Assembly (NCBI RefSeq): GCF_012641275.1
Contig: NZ_JABAIA010000001.1
Location: 248,001-312,000, forward strand
Length of the DNA: 64,000 bases
Source: Chitinophaga varians
GTDB taxonomy: Bacteria > Bacteroidota > Bacteroidia > Chitinophagales > Chitinophagaceae
Reading direction: 5' to 3'
Positions 27,588-34,327 of the stretch are shown here, piece after piece. Both the position numbers and the translations under genes were made by a program. The notes beneath the pieces were generated by a model. That model saw nothing but the letters and a program-made list of their open reading frames with translations. It made no database searches and was not told the DNA's origin. Each line of letters starts with the position of its first letter. Within the stretch, counting starts at the first letter, position 1.

Positions 27588-27609
27588 CAGTATTATTAGT
27601 AAAGCCGAA

Positions 27610-27783
27610 TTACTTTTGATTGATGTGCTCCTGAACTTTGTCCTTGTGCACAATTGCTTCTTTGAAAGTATATGCACCGGTTTTAGGAGAACGTACCGCT
27701 CTGATTACCTTAGTCCACACTTTAGATTCAGCTGCTGCCTTAGCATCTTTTACTTTCGAGTTCTTTGAAGCTGCTTTTGCCAT
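27610..27783 (-). CDS. DUF4295 family protein
   Basis: The 57-residue basic protein begins MAKAASKNSKVKDAKAA and ends in VQEHINQK, matching the small DUF4295 proteins that follow rpmG and rpmB in Bacteroidota. It is very rich in Lys and Ala. A structural ribosome-associated role is inferred from its position and charge; it is not established by the sequence. It is last in the cluster, 71 bases after rpmG, and is followed by a terminator. It is too short for most ORF cut-offs. Confidence 0.85.
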   Translation of the reverse strand: MAKAASKNSKVKDAKAAAESKVWTKVIRAVRSPKTGAYTFKEAIVHKDKVQEHINQK

Positions 27784-27854
27784 TGTATTGATTGTTTTTA
27801 TGGTCTAATGGCGCTATGGCTATCCAGAACAGCCATTCACCATTTAACAATTAC

Positions 27855-28037
27855 TTATTTAATTTCTTTGTGTACAGTCACTTTCCTCAGAATAGGATTG
27901 TACTTTTTCAACTCCAGACGTTCAGGAGTGTTCTTTTTGTTCTTGTTGGAGATATAACGGGAAGTTCCGGGCTGACCAGAGTTTTTATGCTCTGTACATT
28001 CCAGAATTACCTGTACTCTGTTACCTTTTTTTGCCAT
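27855..28037 (-). CDS. rpmG: 50S ribosomal protein bL33
   Basis: The 60-residue protein has typical bL33 features: [38 protein letters not shown] and a C-terminal [14 protein letters not shown]. It is the cysteine-poor form, lacking the two CxxC zinc pairs. It is 30 bases downstream of rpmB and shares its transcript. Confidence 0.95.
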   Translation of the reverse strand: MAKKGNRVQVILECTEHKNSGQPGTSRYISNKNKKNTPERLELKKYNPILRKVTVHKEIK

Positions 28038-28067
28038 TGTGTATACAAATTAAGTGAGTCCTTAGAA

Positions 28068-28304
28068 TTAGATTTCCGTACCAGCTGCACGCAATTCTTT
28101 GACTACTGCATACAAACCTCTTTTGTTGATGGTTCTTAAACCGTCAGCAGATACCTTTAAAGATATCCATTTGTCTTCTTCCGCGAGGAAAAAGCGCTTT
28201 TTCTGCAGGTTGGGCAGAAACCTTCTCTTTGTCTTAATGTTGGAGAAGGAAACATGGTGACCTGTAATCGGCTTCTTTCCTGTCACCTGACATACTCTTG
28301 CCAT
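28068..28304 (-). CDS. rpmB: 50S ribosomal protein bL28
   Basis: The 78-residue protein has bL28 signatures: [38 protein letters not shown] and a C-terminal [20 protein letters not shown]. It opens the cluster rpmB-rpmG-DUF4295. The region upstream (28305-28509) holds its promoter; no exact -7 box was found. Confidence 0.96.
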   Translation of the reverse strand: MARVCQVTGKKPITGHHVSFSNIKTKRRFLPNLQKKRFFLAEEDKWISLKVSADGLRTINKRGLYAVVKELRAAGTEI

Positions 28305-28509
28305 GATTTAAAAAATTTAGGAATGCAAAAGTCAAACTTTTTTATCGATTTTGCAAATATTATTAGATGAATTTATTCACAACCCGTCTAAATCCGTTTA
28401 ATCCCAGGTGTCCAGTCTAAAAACAAACACAGCGCAAACTATTGATAATCAATTGTCGCAGGACGAATTTACATCTGTCCGGATGAGGTCAATATTTTTT
28501 ATATAAATT

Positions 28510-29097
28510 TTATAACAATACGACCAGACTACGCAGTACTGCGCCAAGGCGAACGGCCTCCAATACGCGGAGCTGCTCTGTACCCTGTTTCAGTACGGCT
28601 TCTTCATGCGAAGTTACACACATTTCGCATCCGTTCAAAGCAGATACCACCAAACTCAACAGTTCGAAAAACTCTTTGCCGATAACCGGGTTGGCCATAA
28701 TGCTCATCCGGATACCCGCAGGCGTAGCAGTATAAAACTCTTTGTTAACGAAGTGGCGGAAACGGTAAAACACGTTATTGGCGCTCATCAGGGATGTACA
28801 GCTGATCACTTCGGCGATTTCCTTTTCGGAAGCTCCTTCAGCAGCGGCCAGTTTCTCAAAGGAAGCCTGCAGCACAGGCTGTTTATCATTGACTGCCACG
28901 GCCACCCCGATGAGGTAAGCCTCTTTTTTGGTCAGTGTGCCCGCATTCAGGGCATTGGTAACGTTTATCTTTAAATCTTTCAGGTAACGCGCATCGGCAT
29001 TCACCAGCGCCTGCAGGCTTGCGGAAGGGGTCGTCCCTGCCAGGCCCACGGCCTCCAGCAGCTGTACTGCCGTATCCTGATTGGTAGTTGCAAACAT
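28510..29097 (-). CDS. AhpD-like alkylhydroperoxidase (carboxymuconolactone decarboxylase fold)
   Basis: The 195-residue protein has the AhpD active-site motif NGCEMCVTSHE with C157, C160 and H164. AhpD reduces AhpC in bacteria that lack AhpF, using lipoamide dehydrogenase components. It lies 73 bases downstream of an AhpC with the matching triple-Cys pattern, which supports this role. A strong hairpin between the two genes may lower its expression relative to ahpC. The gene symbol is not given because other CMD-family peroxidases share the motif. Confidence 0.85.
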   Translation of the reverse strand: MFATTNQDTAVQLLEAVGLAGTTPSASLQALVNADARYLKDLKINVTNALNAGTLTKKEAYLIGVAVAVNDKQPVLQASFEKLAAAEGASEKEIAEVISCTSLMSANNVFYRFRHFVNKEFYTATPAGIRMSIMANPVIGKEFFELLSLVVSALNGCEMCVTSHEEAVLKQGTEQLRVLEAVRLGAVLRSLVVLL

Positions 29098-29110
29098 AAT
29101 TTGTTCTGTT

Positions 29111-29149
29111 TATTTAAAACAAAGCAGCAAAGGGTACTTTGCTGCTTTG
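29111..29149 (-). terminator. hairpin between ahpC and the ahpD-like gene
   Basis: CAAAGCAGCAAAG (29120-29132) pairs perfectly with CTTTGCTGCTTTG (29137-29149) around a GGTA tetraloop. On the reverse strand TTTTAAATAAACA follows. It is 21 bases after the ahpC stop and 22 before the next start. It may partly terminate the transcript or protect the ahpC mRNA 3' end. Confidence 0.65.
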
Positions 29150-29170
29150 CGGATTATTATTCAGATAAAA

Positions 29171-29725
29171 TTAAACAGCCAGGGTAGCTTCGCCTTTGTT
29201 CCAGTTGCAAGGGCACAGCTCATCTGTCTGCAATGCGTCCAGCACACGCAGTACTTCTTTCACGTTACGGCCTACAGACAGGTCGTACAGAGACACCCAA
29301 CGTACAATACCCTGAGGATCTACAATGTAAGTAGCACGGTAAGCCACTTTTTCGTTGGCTTCCAGGATGCCCAGTTCAGTAGCCAGGGATTTGGAAGTAT
29401 CAGCCAGCATCGGGAATTTCAGGTCACGCAGATCTTCGTGGTCCCTTCTCCAGGCAGCGTGTACAAACTCGCTGTCGGTAGAAGCACCGATCAGTACCGC
29501 GTCACGGTCAACGAAATCCTGTGCATGTTTGTTGAATTCGGCGATTTCAGTAGGACAAACGAAAGTAAAATCCTTAGGCCACCAGAACATCACCATCCAT
29601 TTACCGGAAGCTTTCAGCTCTTCGGAAGACAGATCATAAAACTCTTTACCCTTTTCGATGGAAACAACGGCCGTTTTTTTGAATTCGGGAAACTCAGACC
29701 CTACGGATAAGATAACATTTTTCAT
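29171..29725 (-). CDS. ahpC: peroxiredoxin AhpC (mycobacterial-type, three cysteines)
   Basis: The 184-residue peroxidase has the peroxidatic C57 in FTFVCPTE. Two adjacent C-terminal cysteines, C171 and C173, lie in ELCPCNW, as in the AhpC that partners AhpD in Mycobacterium. It reduces hydroperoxides in the cytoplasm. The next gene is AhpD-like. No clear regulator site such as a PerR or OxyR box was recognised in the 270 bases upstream. The assignment as AhpC rests on the CPCNW motif and neighbour; other Prx1-group proteins are less likely. Confidence 0.88.
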   Translation of the reverse strand: MKNVILSVGSEFPEFKKTAVVSIEKGKEFYDLSSEELKASGKWMVMFWWPKDFTFVCPTEIAEFNKHAQDFVDRDAVLIGASTDSEFVHAAWRRDHEDLRDLKFPMLADTSKSLATELGILEANEKVAYRATYIVDPQGIVRWVSLYDLSVGRNVKEVLRVLDALQTDELCPCNWNKGEATLAV

Positions 29726-29997
29726 ATTCTATATCGATTTTTGATTTACAAACAGGCATTTTATCAATTACCGGCGCAAAGATCACTTTACATTCATTAT
29801 TAGTCAAATAGATTTTTAAAATGTGACATTGAGTTTGTCTATATATGTTCCTTTTAACAGGCACAGGAAGGATATCCGCAGCCATTTTCCCTATACTCAA
29901 AAAAATTCTTCCTGACTTAACATTTTAATGCTATTTCTGTAACTTTTTGGCACGTTATTTAGTTATATAAGCAGAGATTTTTAAATTCAACAACAGC

Positions 29998-30123
29998 ATG
30001 GAAATGAAAAAGAAATACGTATTACTGGTGATTATTACGATTGGACTAGCTTTGATTCCGTTTATTAAAAACAGCATCATCAAACAGGATGAATTTGACG
30101 CTACCAAAGATCTGTTCATCTAG
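29998..30123 (+). CDS. small membrane protein (41 aa), hypothetical
   Basis: ATG 29998 opens a 41-codon frame beginning MEMKKKYVLLVIITIGLALI. A basic N-terminus is followed by one hydrophobic helix at about 7-23 and a polar tail with acidic residues (KQDEFDATKDLFI). A promoter-like TAACTTTT at 29940-29947 lies 50 bases upstream. It ends 25 bases before the convergent beta-lactamase-fold gene. No family is recognised. The composition contrasts with the surrounding non-coding sequence, which supports it being real. Confidence 0.45.
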   Translation: MEMKKKYVLLVIITIGLALIPFIKNSIIKQDEFDATKDLFI

Positions 30124-30148
30124 TGTTTAGCCGGTCCCATTGTGCCGA

Positions 30149-31054
30149 TCAAAACTGCCCCGGACCGGGGTCAGGACTCCATTTGCTGTTTGGTTCGTAA
30201 TGCTGCCATATTGCACCCCCTACCTTCCTTAACAGTTCCCAGGCTTCGTTATCCCGGTCCCAACGCTGATCCGCGTTGTTTTTTGTGATGATGCAATACA
30301 CATAGTCGCCGTGCGGCGCATTGACCAGGACCACCTCAGACCTGGACGCGTCTACCGCCCCGTTTTTGGAAGCGGTACGTACATTCGGCGGTACCATACG
30401 CAACCCTTCTGTATCCCAGAAATTACGGGTAAGATTACGGTACATCCGCTCACTCGCCGCATGGCTGACAACTTCCCCCTTATAGATCTGCTCCATCAGC
30501 GTAGCCATCTCCCGCGGAGTGGTCTGCCCCCACCCATATATTTTCCAGTCCCCTGCCCTTCCCGGCGTCCGGGAATTGACCCTCGTATGCGCGAAACCAT
30601 GGGTCTCCAGCCACGCATTGATCTGCGCCCCTCCCCCGGCCAGCGCCTGCAGCCACAAACTGGCAGTATTGTCACTCATCGTCAGCATCAACATCACCAC
30701 CTTGTCCAGTGTTATCTGCTGACTGTCACGAAAAGCGCCCAGGATGTCATCTCCCGGGTACAACAGCGAGTCGCGGTATGTCAGCTGCTGACGGTACTGC
30801 AACGCCCCTTCCTGCAGCTTGTTGAATATGCCCACCTGTATCGCCATCTTCACCATACTGGCCGTGGGAAATACCGTATCAGCGTTGATAGCTACCGTAC
30901 TGCCGGTTTTGAGGTGATGGACATACACACCCGCCTGGCCATGATGCGCCGCCAGCAATGGCGCCAGTTTGTCATACAGCCGCTTGTCTGTCTGCTGCGC
31001 CAGGGCAGTCTGCACTGCCACCGCGAAAAAGAGGAAAAAGAGGGTCTTTTGCAT
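30149..31054 (-). CDS. serine hydrolase with class A beta-lactamase fold
   Basis: The 301-residue protein has a signal peptide (MQKTLFFLFFAVAVQTALAQ). SxxK is S66-M-V-K69 in TASMVKM, and S127-D128-N129 is the SDN motif. The third box reads SKNGAVD (KNG in place of KTG). At the spacing where class A enzymes carry Glu166, none is seen (NSRTPGRAGDW region). It therefore probably is not an efficient beta-lactamase and may instead act on peptidoglycan-related or other acyl substrates. It is exported to the periplasm. The gene stands alone, with a terminator of the upstream bshB1 gene separating them. Confidence 0.82.
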   Translation of the reverse strand: MQKTLFFLFFAVAVQTALAQQTDKRLYDKLAPLLAAHHGQAGVYVHHLKTGSTVAINADTVFPTASMVKMAIQVGIFNKLQEGALQYRQQLTYRDSLLYPGDDILGAFRDSQQITLDKVVMLMLTMSDNTASLWLQALAGGGAQINAWLETHGFAHTRVNSRTPGRAGDWKIYGWGQTTPREMATLMEQIYKGEVVSHAASERMYRNLTRNFWDTEGLRMVPPNVRTASKNGAVDASRSEVVLVNAPHGDYVYCIITKNNADQRWDRDNEAWELLRKVGGAIWQHYEPNSKWSPDPGPGQF

Positions 31055-31114
31055 ATTTTGGTTGATTTACCCCGAAGGGAATGAAACATTCAGTGTGTCC
31101 TGTCGTCCAATATA

Positions 31115-31149
31115 ATACAAAACCCCGGGCGCCACAAAGGCCCCGGGGT
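31115..31149 (-). terminator. intrinsic terminator of bshB1
   Basis: ACCCCGGGCGCC (31122-31133) pairs with GGCCCCGGGGT (31139-31149), with one bulge, then TTTTGTATT follows on the reverse strand. It is 51 bases after the bshB1 stop. Confidence 0.7.
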
Positions 31150-31200
31150 GATATCTTTCCGGCCTGTGCCGGTCATAATTACGTATTGGCGTGACCGTTA

Positions 31201-31929
31201 TCAGGTCACTTCATTGATCAGGTCTGCGAAATTGCGGATACCGATCATTTTGGCAGACGTATAGCCTTCGGCGTAGTCCACTCCCACCATTTTGCCCAGC
31301 ATTTTGGCGCGGTAAACAACGCTGTCGAAGAAGCCGGAACCGGAAATGTAAGTCTGCGGTTCGTTGTCTTTCGGCGCCAGGAACTGCGAGCTGAACGCCT
31401 TGATGGCTTCCAGTTTTCTTTCCATGACCGGTGTAATGTCCACCACAAAATCAGGCTCATGATAGCGGTCCTGCAGGAAATGAAACACCTGCTTAGGGCG
31501 CCATGCCTGTTGTGCCACGCCATCCACGGACGTCTCTATTTTCCGCAGGCCAGCCAGGAAGCAGCTGTCGGCAATCAGTTTGCCGGCGCGGCCATGGTCC
31601 GGATGACGGTCATCCATCGCATTGGCCAGCACAATGTCCGGCTGGTATTTACGGATGGCGGTGATGATCGCCATTTGTTCCATAGTGTCGTTTCTGAAGA
31701 AGCCATCAGCCAGGCCAAGGTTTTCCCTTACTTCCAGGCCCATGATCTTAGCAGCGTCCTGTGCTTCTTTTTCCCGTAAGGCAGGCGTGCCACGGGTACC
31801 CAGTTCTCCACGGGTAAGGTCCACAACGCCTGTTTTCATGCCTTGCTGCGCGTGTATCATCAATGTACCTGCACATCCCAGCTCCACATCGTCCGGGTGT
31901 ACAGCGATTGCGAGTATATCCAGTTTCAT
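31201..31929 (-). CDS. bshB1: bacillithiol biosynthesis deacetylase BshB1
   Basis: The 242-residue zinc enzyme deacetylates GlcNAc-malate in bacillithiol synthesis. The metal motif VHPDDVELG has H11, D13 and D14. The second part is DRHPDHGRA with H109, D111 and H112. The GELGTRGTP block is typical of this LmbE/PIG-L subgroup. A -7-like CATCTTTG (forward CAAAGATG at 31950-31957) is upstream. A BstA-like bacillithiol transferase gene at 47245 supports that this organism makes the thiol. The bshA and bshC genes are not in the window. Confidence 0.88.
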   Translation of the reverse strand: MKLDILAIAVHPDDVELGCAGTLMIHAQQGMKTGVVDLTRGELGTRGTPALREKEAQDAAKIMGLEVRENLGLADGFFRNDTMEQMAIITAIRKYQPDIVLANAMDDRHPDHGRAGKLIADSCFLAGLRKIETSVDGVAQQAWRPKQVFHFLQDRYHEPDFVVDITPVMERKLEAIKAFSSQFLAPKDNEPQTYISGSGFFDSVVYRAKMLGKMVGVDYAEGYTSAKMIGIRNFADLINEVT

Positions 31930-31977
31930 GCTGTAAATAAATTGAGGTGCAAAGATGGGAAATAATTGCTTACGGCA

Positions 31978-32478
31978 TCACTTTTCGGTGCTGACGATCA
32001 GTACACCGGCCTGGCGGTTTTTAAGGTGATAGCGCTCTTCGAGGACCTTAGGGGACACTATTTCCAGCGAAACAAAGGTCTTGTTGTCCACCGTCATCAG
32101 GCGGGTTTCGTCTGTGGGCGTGATGACATGGTCATTAACGATATACTGAAAGCTGCTGTCGCTGCCATAACGGCGCAACAGGCTGTCGTATGCAGGCGAA
32201 GCGGTACTGAGCAGGCGCCGTACCCTTCTGCGTGCAAAGGGCTTGGTTTCCACATATACCACACCGTTGGCAGCCTGGCTGCCATATTTCAGAATAGCTT
32301 TTTGTCCGTGTGCAATGGTGATCAGACCAATCTGGTCAGGGGGAAGGTTTTCCATCAGGGCGGGCGTGGCCGGTACACTGTCTATTACATACACCGGCAC
32401 ATCATTTTCTTCATTTTGCGCCACTGCGCCGAGCGTGGTCAACAACAGGCCGCATAACAATATCCTGGCTTTCTTCAT
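31978..32478 (-). CDS. secreted protein with a TonB-plug-like domain, no barrel
   Basis: The 166-residue protein has a signal peptide (MKKARILLCGLLLTTLGAVAQ). Residues 48-78 (PDQIGLITIAHGQKAILKYG then SQAANGVVYVETK) resemble the plug motif of TonB receptors, in which a strand pair ends in YGSRAANGVIIITTK-like sequence. No beta-barrel follows; the rest is short and ends in QAGVLIVSTEK, again plug-like. Such soluble plug domains also occur at the C-terminus of some BlaR1-type proteins. A partner or recruitment role is inferred only. It follows the DUF4294 gene by 18 bases and is probably co-transcribed. Confidence 0.6.
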   Translation of the reverse strand: MKKARILLCGLLLTTLGAVAQNEENDVPVYVIDSVPATPALMENLPPDQIGLITIAHGQKAILKYGSQAANGVVYVETKPFARRRVRRLLSTASPAYDSLLRRYGSDSSFQYIVNDHVITPTDETRLMTVDNKTFVSLEIVSPKVLEERYHLKNRQAGVLIVSTEK

Positions 32479-32496
32479 ACAGCTAAGATAGCCATA

Positions 32497-33126
32497 TTAA
32501 TTATAAGCACGGTACCGCTGGTACATTTCCAGCTCCTGGACAATGACTTCAATATCCTTGTCCTCCTGCTTATCATAATCGCTTTTCAGGTTGCCGCCAA
32601 AGAAAAAAGCCACTGTTTGCCATACGCGGGCATTAAAACCGCCTTTGAGCTCTTTGATGATCTCATAGCAGTTCTGGCCGGTTTCCCGGTCAATCAGCTT
32701 CATAAGCACTTTACCCTGGTATACAGAGAGATTTTGCAGCTTGTCCCCGAACTGTTCCTTCATTTCCTTTTCCTTGGAAGCGAGGAACGCTTTACGCTCC
32801 TTTTTGGAAGACATGGTAGCAAGGCGGCTGTTCACGTCTTTGAGGAGACGGGCTGCCGTGCGGGCGTAAGGATAGGTAACATATACCGCGTTGCGCAGGC
32901 GGTTATAACGTTCCTTTTCTTTCCGCAGGGCTTTGGGCATTTTGTCCACCACATCGAAAATTGCCAGGGTGATCACCGGGATGGTGTCATGCCCTACAAC
33001 GACCGCATGCAGGGCCACGGTATCCACGCCATGAGGCGCCTGCGACTGTGCGCTGGCTTCCTGCCGGCAACAAAAGCTGCCTGCGATCAGGATGGCGGAG
33101 AAAAGGATTTTACGGCGACGATGCAT
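32497..33126 (-). CDS. DUF4294 secreted protein
   Basis: The 209-residue protein starts with a signal peptide (MHRRRKILFSAILIAGSFCC ending ASAQ). The DUF4294 core follows: RLRNAVYVTYPYARTAARLL, GKVLMKLIDRETGQNCYEII and RVWQTVAFFFGGNLKSDYD. These are conserved in Bacteroidota proteins of unknown function. A central stretch rich in Lys and Glu (about 95-135) is probably helical. The upstream region resembles that of the MORN gene (both contain CACAAGTTAAA about 30 bases before the start). It forms an operon with the plug-like gene. Confidence 0.8.
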   Translation of the reverse strand: MHRRRKILFSAILIAGSFCCRQEASAQSQAPHGVDTVALHAVVVGHDTIPVITLAIFDVVDKMPKALRKEKERYNRLRNAVYVTYPYARTAARLLKDVNSRLATMSSKKERKAFLASKEKEMKEQFGDKLQNLSVYQGKVLMKLIDRETGQNCYEIIKELKGGFNARVWQTVAFFFGGNLKSDYDKQEDKDIEVIVQELEMYQRYRAYN

Positions 33127-33217
33127 ACTATTTTTAACGATGCTAATGGGTAAATGTTACCACAAGTTAAAAAACATTTCAGATTAAATAACAACTAAAA
33201 AGGGCTTGAAAAAGCGG

Positions 33218-34222
33218 TCAATGCACCGGCTTCATTTTCAATACCGAATCGGCAAACCGGTTGATCGCATTGGCCACAGCAGGCAGATCATGGCCGGTCA
33301 GCCTGCTGCCCATCACATGCGCGCCCGCGCCCGGAATGGGCACTGCATCCTTCAGGCTGTCGGGCGTACCCAGCTCCTGCTCCATTTTAAGGATAGCGGA
33401 TACACGAACGGTGGGGTCCTGATGCATTTCATCTTTATAATAGTACAGGTTCAATACCGGCTGATGTATCTTTTTAAAAGTAGCGGGCGTCATGGAGGTC
33501 TCCAGCAGGTTTTGCAGTTGTACCACCGCCTCCAGGCGGTATTTGTTGTTCCAGTACTGTGCCTTGAGCGCATTGGTATCGCCGGACTCCTTGTATTTGC
33601 CGCCTTTTACCAGCCTGGCCAGCTGCAACCCCCAGGGATCATTGGCCAGAAAGGCCAGGTCATCGTTGATGGCTATATTGGGTGACATATTAATAACGGC
33701 ATAAACGTCCTGCGGATAGGTGGCAGCCAGTTTCAGCGCCAGGGTACCGCCGGTGGAAGTGCCCATCAGGATCACCTTACGGCCCAACGCCTTCCCTATC
33801 TGCAAGGCTTCTTTGGCATCCCGCCACAGGCCGTCGGCCGTCATGGTCAGCAGCGCATCGGAGGTATCGATACCGTGGCCGTCCAGCCGGCTGAGGAACA
33901 TGTTACAGCCGTAACGTCTGGCAAAATCGCGGTGGATAGGGTCCCCTTCTTCCTGACTGGCGGAAAAGCCATGCAGGTACACCACCGCATAAGGCGTGGG
34001 CTGAAAAGCTGAATCTGCCCATACAATGCGGGCTTCGTTGTCCGGCTTCAGCCGGTGAGCGGCTTCCCGGTCGTGGATATATTGTTCCAGCGCGCGGCCA
34101 TCCTGCGGCACCGGCGGCAGGGTGAGCGAATACACCGGAGTAGCGGGATGCGGCCCCACAAAGAACAATACGGCCAACAGGATGCCGATAAGGAGCAAGG
34201 ATATGCGCAACGATCGCTTCAT
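33218..34222 (-). CDS. alpha/beta hydrolase, membrane-anchored
   Basis: The 334-residue protein has an N-terminal membrane anchor or signal (SLLLIGILLAVLFF at about 8-22). An oxyanion-type VYLHGFSAS motif is near 82-89. The nucleophile is S156 in GTSTGGTLAL, and a C-terminal His is in PGAGAHVMGS. The acid residue is not clear. It is a serine esterase or lipase of unknown substrate, probably facing the periplasm. It follows the ccmF gene by 105 bases and could be in the same transcript. Confidence 0.78.
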   Translation of the reverse strand: MKRSLRISLLLIGILLAVLFFVGPHPATPVYSLTLPPVPQDGRALEQYIHDREAAHRLKPDNEARIVWADSAFQPTPYAVVYLHGFSASQEEGDPIHRDFARRYGCNMFLSRLDGHGIDTSDALLTMTADGLWRDAKEALQIGKALGRKVILMGTSTGGTLALKLAATYPQDVYAVINMSPNIAINDDLAFLANDPWGLQLARLVKGGKYKESGDTNALKAQYWNNKYRLEAVVQLQNLLETSMTPATFKKIHQPVLNLYYYKDEMHQDPTVRVSAILKMEQELGTPDSLKDAVPIPGAGAHVMGSRLTGHDLPAVANAINRFADSVLKMKPVH

Positions 34223-34327
34223 AGCGGGATGAATTGATTTAAATGACCAGGGGACCTGAATTACCTGAAAATCTACGTAAAATTTTCAAGCAATCCGGCC
34301 CCCCTGTATTAACTAATCAAAAAATCC

